A stretch of DNA of 64,000 nt, from assembly GCF_000473265.1 (NCBI RefSeq), contig NZ_KI421511.1:1787731-1851730 (forward strand), read 5' to 3'. Below the pieces are notes generated by a model that ran no database searches, had not been told where the DNA came from, and saw only the letters and a list, made by a program, of their open reading frames with translations. The DNA is from Amycolatopsis thermoflava N1165. Its GTDB lineage: Bacteria > Actinomycetota > Actinomycetes > Mycobacteriales > Pseudonocardiaceae. The position numbers were made by a program, and so were the translations under genes. Each line of letters begins with the position of its first letter. Position 1 is the first letter of the stretch. Below are positions 26,267 to 34,790 of the stretch, one piece after another.

Positions 26267-27373
26267 TCACGGGCGGCCGTCGAACACCGGGCGCAGGCGA
26301 CGCTCCAATTCGGACTCGTCGAGGGCGAGCGCGAGCCGGGAACCGCGGACGTCCAACCGGAACGGGCAAGCACCGTCGCCACCCCGGGTTCCCGGCAGGG
26401 TGAACTCCGCGACCTTCGCACCGGTGCGCGCCTCCCGGACCGTGACCCGGTAGACGCTGTCGTGCAGGTCGAAGGCGATCGGGACACCGCTGCCCGATCC
26501 CGCCGGCTCGTAGGTGTAGCGGCACGTCACGTCGCGGCCGGTGTCGCCGGTGATCTCGATGTGCACGCACACGACGAGGTGCGCGGACTTCGCGGGGCGG
26601 CTTTCCGAGGTGAACTGGGCCGCCATGCTCCTGGGCAGGAGGATCTCGTCGTGCGCGAACTCCTCCTCCTGGTAGTTGGTGCGGCCGGTGTAGGTCACCA
26701 GCGCCATCGGGTGCGGCCCGGGGCCGGCGTACGCGGGCGCGTCGTCGTTGAGGACGTAGAGCTTCGGCGACCGGCACACCCTCGGGTCCAGGTCGGCCGA
26801 GCCGCCGAGCGAGGCGGGCCCGGAAGGCGGCGGCAACGGGGCGAGCACGCCGGTTTCCGGCGGGCCACCAGGCCGGTCCGGCGGCCAGGTGCACGGTCCG
26901 GTCAGGGTGATGGTGAACCGCGGGCTGTCGCGGGCAATCTGCGCGCGGACCGCGGTGCCGTCCCCGCCGACGCCGGAGAACGCGCGCGTGCCGTCGGGCT
27001 CCCAGCGACGGTCCTCGTCCTCGAACGTGTCCGCGAAGCCGTTGCCGCCCATCCAGGACTGCAGGTCTTCGAGGAACTTCTCGGCCTGGTCGCCCGCGGT
27101 CACCGCGGTCTCCGCCCGCGGCACCACACCCCAGTCCGGCCCGCCTGGGCAGCCGGTGGCGCGGGAGTGCGCCGCAGCCGCCACCTGCGCGTCGGGTTCC
27201 AGCACCTCGGCCGTGAAACGGGCCAGGTGTTCGGCGAGCCGGTTCTCGAACTCCACGGTCGTCACGACGGGTTCCGGCACGGGCGGTTGCGGCTCGGCCG
27301 GCGCGCAGGCGGCGAGCACCAGGCCCGCTGTCAGGGCCAGCCGGATCGGCACCGCCGCTCGTCGCCTGGTCAC
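26267..27373 (-). CDS. Hypothetical lipoprotein
   Basis: A 368-residue predicted lipoprotein. The signal peptide VTRRRAAVPIRLALTAGLVLAAC ends in a lipobox LAAC. The mature part has four or more paired cysteines (ATGCPGG, GPCTWP, PRVCRSP, VVCVHIE, VTCRYTY) and a central proline-rich linker, suggesting two disulfide-stabilised extracytoplasmic domains. I do not recognise the family. The GTG at 27373 has GGGGGCG upstream. It ends four bases from the convergent efflux pump gene. Confidence 0.6.
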   Translation of the reverse strand: MTRRRAAVPIRLALTAGLVLAACAPAEPQPPVPEPVVTTVEFENRLAEHLARFTAEVLEPDAQVAAAAHSRATGCPGGPDWGVVPRAETAVTAGDQAEKFLEDLQSWMGGNGFADTFEDEDRRWEPDGTRAFSGVGGDGTAVRAQIARDSPRFTITLTGPCTWPPDRPGGPPETGVLAPLPPPSGPASLGGSADLDPRVCRSPKLYVLNDDAPAYAGPGPHPMALVTYTGRTNYQEEEFAHDEILLPRSMAAQFTSESRPAKSAHLVVCVHIEITGDTGRDVTCRYTYEPAGSGSGVPIAFDLHDSVYRVTVREARTGAKVAEFTLPGTRGGDGACPFRLDVRGSRLALALDESELERRLRPVFDGRP

Positions 27374-27483
27374 ATCGCCCCCGTGATCACCGGGCTCCAC
27401 CGTGCTGGTCGCGGGAGCGACGTGGCGCAGCAGACACTTTGCCGTGATGCGGATGTGATCTTCCCGTTATCTGTGCTAGCTTT

Positions 27484-27514
27484 CCGAACCGTTCGGCTGG
27501 GGGACCAACCGAAA
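27484..27514 (+). promoter_or_regulatory. Inverted-repeat cluster upstream of the GH12 gene
   Basis: CCGAAC-C-GTTCGG (27484-27496) is a perfect inverted repeat, and the GTTCGG arm pairs again with CCAACCGAA downstream (to 27514). The cluster lies just before the ribosome site and could be an operator for a sugar-responsive repressor. No regulator for it is in view. Confidence 0.35.
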
Positions 27515-27529
27515 CAGGAAAGATCGCAC

Positions 27530-28489
27530 ATGAAACGCACGTTGCCGGCGGTGTTGCTCGCCGCTCCCCTGGTCCTGCTGAGCGCTGCGGCCTGCGACCC
27601 CGGGAGTTCCTGGGCCACGCAGGCCTCCCGCGGCGGACCTGCCCCGTCGTCCAGCGCGAGCGCCGCGCCGGGCACGACCAGCGCCGCGGCGAGCAGCACG
27701 ACCAGCACACCGCCCATCACGTCCAGCACGCCCAGCAGCACGACGCCCAGTAGCACGACGCCCCTCAGCACATCCGCCACGAGCAGGTCCGGCACCAGCA
27801 CCTCCGCCACCTCCGCCGCGAGCACCCCGGCGCCGGAGAAGACCTGCGCAGACCCGGTGTTCACCACCAGCGACCCCGACGGCGGCTGGTCCGACGGCGG
27901 CTACTACGTGCACAACAACATGTGGAACCAGGACGAGGCGGGCCCGGAAACCCTGCATGCCTGCGCCCACGACAACTGGTACGTCGACTCCACCCAGCCC
28001 GACTCCACGTCGGTGAAGACCTACCCGAACGTCCACAAGGACATCAACAACCTCGACGGCGCCCCGCTGTCGGACTACTCCACCATCACCTCCACCTTCG
28101 CCGGCCGCGGGCCCGCCACCGGGATCTACGACGTCGCCTACGACATCTGGCTCAACGGCGTCGGTCAGCAGCCCGGGGTCACCGAACTGATGGTGTGGAC
28201 GGAGAACCACAACCAGGTGCCCTCCGGGGAGAAGGTCGCCACCTACACCGCGGGCGGCGTGACCTACGACGTGTGGGCCAACGGCAGCGGCTACCTCGCC
28301 TTCGTCGCGCAGTCCACCCAGTACTCCGGCAACATCGACATCAAGGCGATGATCGACTGGTCGGTCGGCCGCGGCTACATTCCGCCGAACCCGACCGTCA
28401 ACCAGCTCGGCTACGGCATCGAGTTCTGCTCCACCGGCGGCGTGCCCGCCCGGTTCACCGTCTCCGACTTCTCCGTGACGATGAACTGA
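27530..28489 (+). CDS. Membrane-anchored GH12-family glycosidase (endoglucanase-like)
   Basis: A 319-residue exported protein. A signal peptide ends in lipobox SAAAC (Cys22). A serine/threonine-rich linker of about 85 residues follows, then a GH12-type jelly-roll domain (about 110-319). Family marks are YYVHNNMWN, SVKTYPNVHKDIN, VAYDIWLNG, the nucleophile-region Glu in VTELMVWTE, and the acid/base-region Glu in YGIEFCSTGG. GH12 enzymes cleave beta-1,4-glucans or xyloglucan. The lipobox and long linker would tether it to the membrane and reach into the wall. ATG 27530 has AGGAAAG upstream; a perfect hairpin follows the stop. Confidence 0.8.
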   Translation: MKRTLPAVLLAAPLVLLSAAACDPGSSWATQASRGGPAPSSSASAAPGTTSAAASSTTSTPPITSSTPSSTTPSSTTPLSTSATSRSGTSTSATSAASTPAPEKTCADPVFTTSDPDGGWSDGGYYVHNNMWNQDEAGPETLHACAHDNWYVDSTQPDSTSVKTYPNVHKDINNLDGAPLSDYSTITSTFAGRGPATGIYDVAYDIWLNGVGQQPGVTELMVWTENHNQVPSGEKVATYTAGGVTYDVWANGSGYLAFVAQSTQYSGNIDIKAMIDWSVGRGYIPPNPTVNQLGYGIEFCSTGGVPARFTVSDFSVTMN

Positions 28490-28502
28490 TTCCGCCGGCC
28501 GC

Positions 28503-28530
28503 GTCCCGCCCGTCCCCGGACGGGCGGGAC
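28503..28530. terminator. Perfect hairpin terminator after the GH12 gene
   Basis: GTCCCGCCCGTCC and its exact complement are separated by two bases (a 13-base stem on paper, realistically a 12-base stem with a 4-base loop). It lies between convergent genes and can serve both. Confidence 0.7.
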
Positions 28531-28579
28531 GCCTTCGCCGCCGCCTGGGAGGACCTGGCCGCGGTCGCGAGCAAGACCG

Positions 28580-29278
28580 TCAGCTGAGCACTTCGCGCTG
28601 GCGCAGGTGCTCCACGAGCTGCCCGCCGACGTGCTCGATGTGCGCCGACATCGCCTTGCGGGCCCCCTCCGGGTCACGGGCGCGCAGGGCCTGGAAGATC
28701 GAGCTGTGGTCGTGGGCCGAGGCCGACGACCACCCCTCGATCGAGGCGTAGTACCCGAGCGGCACGTAGTTCACCGTGACGCCGAGCAGGACAGCCAGCC
28801 GCGCCGAGTCCGACGCCTTGTTGATCGTGCGGTGGATCTGGTAGTTCAGCGACTCGACGAGGTCGAAGTCGCCGTCCCGCTCCGCCTGCTCCAGCTTGGC
28901 CTGGGTCTCCTCCAGCAGGTCCAGCTCCTCGTCCCGCAGCTCGGTGGCGGCGCGGGCGGCGAGCTCGCCCGCGATGAAGGCCTGCACCCGGAACAGGTCG
29001 CCGACGTCGCGGCTGGTCAGCGGCACGACGCGGTAGCCGCGCCGCGGCTCCCACCGCACCGACCCCTCGCTGCCCAGCAGCATCAGCGCCTCGCGCACCG
29101 GGGTGGGGCTGACGCCGAGCTCCTCGGCCAGCCGCTCGGTGCGGATGTACTCGCCGGCGCGAAACTGGCCGACCATGATGCCCTCGCGGATGTAGGCGGC
29201 GACCTTTTCGCTGAGCTGCTGCTTGTTCTCGAACGACGTGCGCCGCAGGCTGCCCCCGCGGCCGTGCGTTGCACCCAT
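28580..29278 (-). CDS. GntR/FCD-family transcriptional regulator
   Basis: A 232-residue FadR-subfamily regulator. The N-terminal winged helix includes YIREGIMVGQFRAGEYIRTE and LAEELGVSPTPVREALMLL. The C-terminal all-helical FCD domain has the metal/ligand residues of the family: Asp in GDFDLVESLN, His in YQIHRTI, His in HDHSSIFQALRARD, and HIEHVG near the end. These proteins usually sense carboxylic acids. ATG 29278 has GGAGGCGCG upstream. It is divergent from the acyl-CoA operon, which it probably controls. Confidence 0.85.
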   Translation of the reverse strand: MGATHGRGGSLRRTSFENKQQLSEKVAAYIREGIMVGQFRAGEYIRTERLAEELGVSPTPVREALMLLGSEGSVRWEPRRGYRVVPLTSRDVGDLFRVQAFIAGELAARAATELRDEELDLLEETQAKLEQAERDGDFDLVESLNYQIHRTINKASDSARLAVLLGVTVNYVPLGYYASIEGWSSASAHDHSSIFQALRARDPEGARKAMSAHIEHVGGQLVEHLRQREVLS

Positions 29279-29366
29279 GACGCGCCTCCGTGCCGGCCAT
29301 CCGCCGCCATCCTATATCCCATAGAAAAGTGTGTGATGTGGATAACCGGCGGCTGTCATCTCGCAG

Positions 29367-29378
29367 ATTCTATAGAAT
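29367..29378. promoter_or_regulatory. Operator candidate for the GntR regulator
   Basis: ATTCTATAGAAT is a perfect 12-base palindrome in the divergent region between the GntR gene and the acyl-CoA operon. A related half (CCATAGAA) occurs at about 29319-29326. AT-rich sequence is rare in this genome, which strengthens the case for a regulatory site. Confidence 0.5.
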
Positions 29379-29437
29379 AGAGTCCTGGTGAGCGCTTGCC
29401 GGAGCGGGCGAGCCGAGACCGCCCGAGGGGAGTCGCC

Positions 29438-29758
29438 GTGACCGACCGCAACGCGACCTACGCGGACGGCGCCTTCCAGCCGGGCGGCCCGCACACGATC
29501 CCGGTCGAGAACCTGGCAACCACGCGGGTCATCGAGGTGATGCCGGACGGCGCCGCGACCCGACACCGCCCGAGCCGCTTTTCCCGTCCTGGTCAAGCAC
29601 TTCCGCACGGCCGGGGCGTGCTGCGGCCGACGTCGGTGTTGTGGTCGCGCTACCCCACGTTCGCCGAGCTGGCACGGGACTCCACGCCGGCGCGGCACCC
29701 GCGGTTCGCGCCGCTCACGCAGCCCGGCGCCGGCAGCTACCTCGCGCTCGCGGGGTGA
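29438..29758 (+). CDS. Short unrecognised protein, possible CoA-transferase remnant
   Basis: A 106-residue reading frame starting at GTG 29438 behind a GGGGAG element. The C-terminal 40 residues (WSRYPTFAELARDSTPARHP then RFAPLTQPGAGSYL) look like the end of a type III CoA-transferase-like protein, but the N-terminal part is not a CoA-transferase core and the whole is far too short for one (about 400 residues). It may be a decayed or deleted gene, or a small protein I do not know. It lies 49 bases upstream of the acyl-CoA dehydrogenase in the same direction. Confidence 0.35.
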   Translation: MTDRNATYADGAFQPGGPHTIPVENLATTRVIEVMPDGAATRHRPSRFSRPGQALPHGRGVLRPTSVLWSRYPTFAELARDSTPARHPRFAPLTQPGAGSYLALAG

Positions 29759-29807
29759 TCGGCGGGTGAGCGATAGTGAGAACCAGGCAACGCAGGAAGG
29801 ACACCGG

Positions 29808-30959
29808 ATGGACGGCCTGACCGAGGACGAGACGGCGATCGTCGCGGCGGTCGGCGAGTGGGTCGACCGCGAGGTGCGGCCGGTGGCGCGGGAGCTGGAG
29901 CACGCGAACACCTATCCGGAGAAGCTCATCGAGGCGATGAAGCAGATGGGCATTTTCGGGCTGGCGATCCCGGCGCCGTGGGGTGAGGCGTCGGTGTCGG
30001 CGCAGTGCTACGCCGCGGTCACCGAGGAACTGGCGCGCGGCTGGATGAGCCTGGCCGGCGCGATGGGCGGGCACACGGTGGTCGCCAAGCTGCTGGTCGA
30101 CTACGGCACGCGGGAGCAGCGGGACCGCTACCTGCCGCGGATGGCGACCGGCGAGCTGCGGGCCACGATGGCGCTGACCGAGCCCGGCGGCGGATCCGAC
30201 CTGCAGGCCCTGCGCACGACCGCGCGCCGCGACGGTCCGGAGTACGTGGTCAACGGGTCCAAGACGTGGATCACCAACGCCCGCCGCTCGGACCTGGTCG
30301 CGCTGCTGTGCAAGACCGACCCGGCGGCCGACCCGCCGCACCGGGGGATCAGCGTGCTGCTGGTGGAAAAAGGCGCCGGTTTCCACGTGTCCCGCGACCT
30401 GCCGAAGCTCGGTTACAAGGGCGTCGAGAGTTGCGAGCTGTCCTTCGACGACCTCCGCGTCCCGGCCGGCGCCGTACTGGGCGGCGTCGAGGGCCAAGGG
30501 TTCGCGCAGATGATGCGCGGGCTGGAGATCGGGCGGATCCAGGTCGCCTCCCGTGCCCTCGGCGTGGCGCGGGCAGCGTTGGAGGACTCGCTGCGGTATG
30601 CCCAGGAGCGGGAGTCGTTCGGCAAGCCGATCTGGCAGCACCAGTCGATCGGGAACTATCTGGCGGATATGGCGACGAAGTTGGAGGCGGCGCGGCAGTT
30701 GGTGTTGATGGCGGCGCGTCGGTATGACTCGGGGCAGCGGTGTGACATGGAGGCGGGGATGGCGAAGTTGTTCGCGTCGGAGACGGCGATGGAGGTGGCG
30801 TTGAACGCGGTGCGGATTCATGGTGGGTATGGGTATTCGACGGAGTTCGATGTGGAGCGGTATTTCCGGGACGCGCCGTTGATGATCGTGGGTGAGGGCA
30901 CCAACGAGATCCAGCGTGGTGTGATCGCGCGGCAGTTGATCAGCCGGAACCGGATCTGA
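29808..30959 (+). CDS. Acyl-CoA dehydrogenase
   Basis: A 383-residue flavoenzyme of the acyl-CoA dehydrogenase family (FAD-dependent alpha,beta-oxidation). Marks are ATMALTEPGGGSDL (FAD/substrate loop), YVVNGSKTWITNA, GVARAALEDSLRYAQERESF, and the catalytic-region MIVGEGTNEIQRGVIARQL. I chose ATG 29808 because AGGAAGGA lies just upstream and the length fits the family; an in-frame GTG at 29766 would add 14 residues. It is first in a coupled operon with a hydratase and a CitE-type lyase. The second half uses G- and T-ending codons (TTG for leucine, TAT, GGT) far more than the first half, suggesting recombination. Confidence 0.88.
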   Translation: MDGLTEDETAIVAAVGEWVDREVRPVARELEHANTYPEKLIEAMKQMGIFGLAIPAPWGEASVSAQCYAAVTEELARGWMSLAGAMGGHTVVAKLLVDYGTREQRDRYLPRMATGELRATMALTEPGGGSDLQALRTTARRDGPEYVVNGSKTWITNARRSDLVALLCKTDPAADPPHRGISVLLVEKGAGFHVSRDLPKLGYKGVESCELSFDDLRVPAGAVLGGVEGQGFAQMMRGLEIGRIQVASRALGVARAALEDSLRYAQERESFGKPIWQHQSIGNYLADMATKLEAARQLVLMAARRYDSGQRCDMEAGMAKLFASETAMEVALNAVRIHGGYGYSTEFDVERYFRDAPLMIVGEGTNEIQRGVIARQLISRNRI

Positions 30960-30963
30960 CGCC

Positions 30964-31776
30964 GTGTCGGAGGTTGTGGAACGCAGCGAGGTGGTGGCGC
31001 CGGAGCCGGCGTGGGCGCTGGGGGCGTTGCTGGACGTGCCGGTGCCGGATCTGTCGCGCGAGGGGCTGCCGTTGTTGTGGCACTGGCTGTATCTGCTGGA
31101 CCGGCCGGCGCAGACGGATCTGGGGCCGGATGGGCATCCGGTGCGTAACTGTGTGCCGGCGCCGCCGGGGCCGGGGCGGCGGCGGATGTGGGCCGGTGGC
31201 CGGGTCCGCACTTGTGGGGTGTTGCGGTGCGGGGAGGCGGCGACGCGGCGCACCCGGGTGGCCTCGGTGGCCGACAAGCAGGGCCGGTCCGGGCCGTTGA
31301 CCTTCGTGACCGTGGAACACCTGATCTCCCAGGGCGGCCGGGTGGTGGTCGAGGAGCGGCAGGACATCGTCTACCGACCAGCTACCGGGAGTCCGGCCGT
31401 GGTCGCGGAGGGGGAGGTGGTGCCGGCCGGGCCGGGTGAGTGGGCGATCGAGGTGACACCGACGTTGTTGTTCCGGTTCTCCGCGCTGACCTACAACGCG
31501 CACCGGATTCATTACGACCGCGACTACGCCCGCGACGTGGAGGGCTATCCGGGGTTGCTCACGCACGGGCCGCTGCAGGCGCTGGCGATGGCCGAAGCCG
31601 CCCGCGCTCGTGGCGTCGGCGGCGAGGTGGAGTTCTCCTACCGGCTGGTGGCGCCGCTGTTCGACCACCAGGGCCTGATCACCACCGCCACCAAGGAATC
31701 CGACGGGGTGGCCACCGCGGTGCGGGACCGGTACGGGCGGCAGACGGCCACCGGCGTGCTGCGGGGTGCCGCATGA
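30964..31776 (+). CDS. MaoC-like/FAS1-type dehydratase domain protein (mesaconyl- or itaconyl-CoA hydratase-like)
   Basis: A 270-residue double hot-dog protein. The N-terminal half resembles the FAS1-type dehydratase domain (RMWAGGRVRTCGVL). The C-terminal half has the hydratase signature ALTYNAHRIHYDRDYARDV and the downstream GLLTHGPLQALAMAEAA. Such fused proteins hydrate short branched enoyl-CoAs, for example mesaconyl-C4-CoA. GTG 30964 lies four bases after the dehydrogenase stop, and the end overlaps the lyase start. Together with the lyase it could hydrate then cleave a C5 dicarboxylyl-CoA; the exact substrate is inference. Confidence 0.7.
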   Translation: MSEVVERSEVVAPEPAWALGALLDVPVPDLSREGLPLLWHWLYLLDRPAQTDLGPDGHPVRNCVPAPPGPGRRRMWAGGRVRTCGVLRCGEAATRRTRVASVADKQGRSGPLTFVTVEHLISQGGRVVVEERQDIVYRPATGSPAVVAEGEVVPAGPGEWAIEVTPTLLFRFSALTYNAHRIHYDRDYARDVEGYPGLLTHGPLQALAMAEAARARGVGGEVEFSYRLVAPLFDHQGLITTATKESDGVATAVRDRYGRQTATGVLRGAA

Positions 31777-32558
31777 TCGCCGGGGCGCGGAGTTTCCTGT
31801 TCGTGCCCGGCCACCGCCCCGACCGGTTCACCAAGGCCGCCGCCTCCGGCGCCGACGTGGTCGTGGTCGATTTGGAGGACGCCGTCGCCCCCGACCACAA
31901 AGCCTCGGCGCGGGAACACGTGCGATCCTGGCTCGAGACGGGGCACCCGGCGGTGGTGCGGATCAACGGCCCCGGCACCCCCTGGTTCGACGACGACCTC
32001 ACCGCCATCACCGACCAGGCCACCGCGATCATGGTGCCCAAGGCCGAAGACCCCGCCGTGCTGGCGTCGATCGGCGCCCCGGTGATCCCGTTGATCGAAA
32101 CCGCCCTCGGCGTGGTGCGGGCCGTGGAGGTCTGCGCCGCCGAGAACGTGGTGCGGCCCGCGTTCGGCAGCATCGACCTCGCCACCCAACTCGGCGTCGA
32201 CCACCACTCCCACACCGCCCTGCACCACGCCCGCTCCGCGGTGGTGATCGCCGCCGCGGCCACCGGCCGCGCCGCCCCCATCGACGGCGTCACCACCACC
32301 CTCCACAACACCGACATCCTCCAAGCCGACCTCGCGCACGCGATCAAGCTGGGCTTCACCGGCAAACTCTGCATCCACCCCCGCCAGGTCGGCCTCGTGC
32401 ACGAGGCCTGCACCCCCACCGCCGCGGAGATCGAGTGGGCGGAGGGGGTGCTGGCCTCGATGGGTGACGGGTCGGTGGGTGTCCACAAGGGGCAAATGGT
32501 GGACCGCCCGGTCATCCTGCGCGCGCAAGCGATCCTCGCCCGCACCGGCGCGGGATAG
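31773..32558 (+). CDS. CitE-type HpcH/HpaI lyase (citramalyl-/malyl-CoA lyase-like)
   Basis: A 261-residue TIM-barrel lyase. Visible motifs are RSFLFVPGHRPDRFTKA, VVVDLEDAV (metal-binding acid), VRINGPGTPW, IMVPKAEDP, IPLIETALGV, FGSIDLATQLG and GKLCIHPRQV. Family enzymes cleave beta-hydroxyacyl-CoAs such as malyl-, beta-methylmalyl- or citramalyl-CoA into an acyl-CoA and a 2-oxoacid. The ATG overlaps the hydratase stop (ATGA). The C-terminal lid helix is complete, which supports independent catalysis and not a citrate-lyase subunit role. Confidence 0.82.
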   Translation: MIAGARSFLFVPGHRPDRFTKAAASGADVVVVDLEDAVAPDHKASAREHVRSWLETGHPAVVRINGPGTPWFDDDLTAITDQATAIMVPKAEDPAVLASIGAPVIPLIETALGVVRAVEVCAAENVVRPAFGSIDLATQLGVDHHSHTALHHARSAVVIAAAATGRAAPIDGVTTTLHNTDILQADLAHAIKLGFTGKLCIHPRQVGLVHEACTPTAAEIEWAEGVLASMGDGSVGVHKGQMVDRPVILRAQAILARTGAG

Positions 32559-32610
32559 CTCAACGCGGGAAGCGCTTTCACGCACCGGCCGCGATCCTCG
32601 CCCGAACCAC

Positions 32611-33717
32611 TCAAGCCGGCTTCGTGAAGAACTCCCGCACATCCGCCACCAGCAGCTCCGGCTCCTCCATCGCGAGAAAATGCCCGCCCCGCCCGGTTTC
32701 GGTCCACCGCACCACGTTGTGGTCCCGCTCGGCCCACGGGCGGATCGTCTTGTCGTGCCGGGACACCAGCACCGCGGTCGGCACCGTGCCCCGCGCCACC
32801 GGCTCCCACTCCCCCGCGGTGATCTCCTCGTAGTAGACCTGCGCGGCCGGCCCCGCCGTGCCCGTGAACCAGTACAGCGACACGTCGGTGAGGATGCGGT
32901 CCCGGTCGATGCTGTCCTCCGGCAGTCCCTCGGGCGGGTCGGTCAGCTCCTTGAACTTCTCCACGATCCACGCAAGCTGCCCGGCGGGCGAGTCGTGCAG
33001 GCCGTAGGTCACCGTCTGCGGGCGCTTCGAGTTGCACTGCAGGTAGCCGTCGTTGAAGTCCTGCATCGCCGCCCACCGGGCCCGCTCGGCGTCCGTCAGG
33101 CCATCGAACTCGCCCTCCTCGCCCGCCGGGAAGGTCAGCAGCGCGTTGACGTGGATCCCGGCGACCCGGTCCGGCGCCTGCCTGCCGATCGACGGCGCCA
33201 CCCACGCCCCGAGGTCGTAACCCTGCACGCCGAACCGGTCGTACCCCAGGCGGGTCATCAGTTCCACGACCAGGCCGGCCATCTTCGACGGGCGCATGCC
33301 CGGCCCGTTCAGCGGGGTGGAGAAGCCGTACCCGGGCAGCGACGGCACGACGAGGTGGAACTCCCGCGACAGCGGTTCGAGCACGTCGAGGAAGTCGGTC
33401 ACGCCGCCCGGCCAGCCGTGCAGCAGCACCAGCGGCAGCGCGTCCGGGCCGGCCGCGCGGACGTGCAGGAAGTGCAGGTTCTGCCCGTCGATCGTGGTGG
33501 TGAACTGGGGGTGGCTGTTGATCTCCGCCTCCTGCTTGCGCCAGTCGAAGGAGGTGCGCCAGTAGCCGGCCAGTTCACGCAGGTAGCCGACCGGCACGCC
33601 GCGGCTCCAGCCGACACCGGGCAGCTCGCCCGGCCACCGGGTGGCGGCGAGCCTGGCGTGCAGGTCGTCCAGCTGGGCCTGCGGGATGTCGATGCGGAAG
33701 GGGTGGATCTCGGTCAT
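32611..33717 (-). CDS. Epoxide hydrolase (alpha/beta fold, EHN domain)
   Basis: A 368-residue enzyme. The N-terminal EHN extension ([20 protein letters not shown] and [17 protein letters not shown]) precedes an alpha/beta hydrolase core with the oxyanion motif LLHGWPGG, the nucleophile aspartate in [16 protein letters not shown], a late acid in [12 protein letters not shown], and the catalytic His in [15 protein letters not shown]. It should open epoxides to diols in the cytoplasm. It is divergent from the WYL regulator gene across 62 bases, so that regulator is the likely controller. Confidence 0.85.
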   Translation of the reverse strand: MTEIHPFRIDIPQAQLDDLHARLAATRWPGELPGVGWSRGVPVGYLRELAGYWRTSFDWRKQEAEINSHPQFTTTIDGQNLHFLHVRAAGPDALPLVLLHGWPGGVTDFLDVLEPLSREFHLVVPSLPGYGFSTPLNGPGMRPSKMAGLVVELMTRLGYDRFGVQGYDLGAWVAPSIGRQAPDRVAGIHVNALLTFPAGEEGEFDGLTDAERARWAAMQDFNDGYLQCNSKRPQTVTYGLHDSPAGQLAWIVEKFKELTDPPEGLPEDSIDRDRILTDVSLYWFTGTAGPAAQVYYEEITAGEWEPVARGTVPTAVLVSRHDKTIRPWAERDHNVVRWTETGRGGHFLAMEEPELLVADVREFFTKPA

Positions 33718-33779
33718 GGCGGCGACGGTAGGGACGGATTAGGCCGGATCCGGTCCTAACTGTCCGGCACACTGGCCGG

Positions 33780-34790
33780 GTGTTGAAGACCTCGGCGCGG
33801 CTGCTCGAATTGCTGTCCCTGCTGCAGACCCGGCGCGACTGGGCGGGCGCGGAACTCGCCGCGCGCCTCGGCGTCAGCACGCGCACGGTGCGCCGGGACG
33901 TGGACCGGTTGCGCGACCTGGGTTATCCGGTGCACGCGACGCGCGGCGCCGCCGGGTACCGGCTCGGCGCGGGCGCCGCGCTGCCGCCGCTGCTCCTCGA
34001 CGACGAGGAGGCCGTGGCGGTCGCGGTCAGCCTGGGCACGGCGGCCGGTGGTTCGGTCGCGGGCATCGGGGAGACCGCGGTGCGGGCGCTCGCGAAGCTG
34101 GAGCAGGTGCTGCCGTCGCGGCTGCGGCACCGGGTGCGCACCCTCCAGCACGCGACGGTGCGGGCCGGGCTCGCCCCCGGGCCGCAGGTGCCGCCCGGGA
34201 CGCTGGTGGCGATCGCCGAGGCGTGCCGGCGTCACGAGCGGCTCCGGTTCGACTACGCCGACCACACCGGCGCCGCGTCCCGCCGCGAGGTCGAGCCGCA
34301 CTCGCTGGTCAGCTGGGGACGGCGGTGGTACCTGGTCGCCTGGGACGTCGCCCGCGACGGCTGGCGGACCTTCCGCGTGGACCGCGTGACGCCGAAGTCC
34401 CCCGGCGGCGCCCGGTTCACGCCGCGGGAACCGCCGTGCGGCGACGTGGCCGTGTACCTGGAGCGGCAGTTGTCGTCGCGGATGTGGCCCTGCCGGGCGA
34501 CGGTCGTGCTGCACGAATCGGCGACCGCCGTGGCCGGCCGGGTCTGGCCGGGAACCGGCACGCTCGAACCGGTCGACGACACGAGCTGTCTGCTGCACGT
34601 CGGCGCCGACACCCTGCACGCGCTGGTGTGGATGATCACCTCGGTCGACGCGGCCTTCACACTCGCCGACGGCCCACCGGAACTCGCCGAAGCCCTGCGG
34701 CGGCAGGGCGAACGCTGCCTGCGGGCGGTCACGGGCACGTCTGCTGGTACGGCAGGTCCGGCACCTGCTGCCGCCACTCGTCCGGGTTGA
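33780..34790 (+). CDS. WYL-domain transcriptional regulator (DeoR-type HTH)
   Basis: A 336-residue regulator. The N-terminal helix-turn-helix reads SARLLELLSLLQTRRDWAGA then ELAARLGVSTRTVRRDVDRL. The WYL domain covers about 135-205, with the signature SWGRRWYLVAWDVARDGWRT followed by FRVDRV. A C-terminal WCX-like part follows. WYL proteins sense nucleotides or DNA-damage-like signals, or small metabolites. GTG 33780 is preceded at six bases by CACACT, a possible leaderless -10. The last 62 bases overlap the convergent caspase-WD40 gene. Confidence 0.85.
   Translation: MLKTSARLLELLSLLQTRRDWAGAELAARLGVSTRTVRRDVDRLRDLGYPVHATRGAAGYRLGAGAALPPLLLDDEEAVAVAVSLGTAAGGSVAGIGETAVRALAKLEQVLPSRLRHRVRTLQHATVRAGLAPGPQVPPGTLVAIAEACRRHERLRFDYADHTGAASRREVEPHSLVSWGRRWYLVAWDVARDGWRTFRVDRVTPKSPGGARFTPREPPCGDVAVYLERQLSSRMWPCRATVVLHESATAVAGRVWPGTGTLEPVDDTSCLLHVGADTLHALVWMITSVDAAFTLADGPPELAEALRRQGERCLRAVTGTSAGTAGPAPAAATRPG

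Noticed and set aside
28531..28587. Short in-frame stretch after the GH12 hairpin reading into the GntR gene's end
   Set aside because: It has no start, lies after a terminator, and overlaps the end of the convergent GntR gene.
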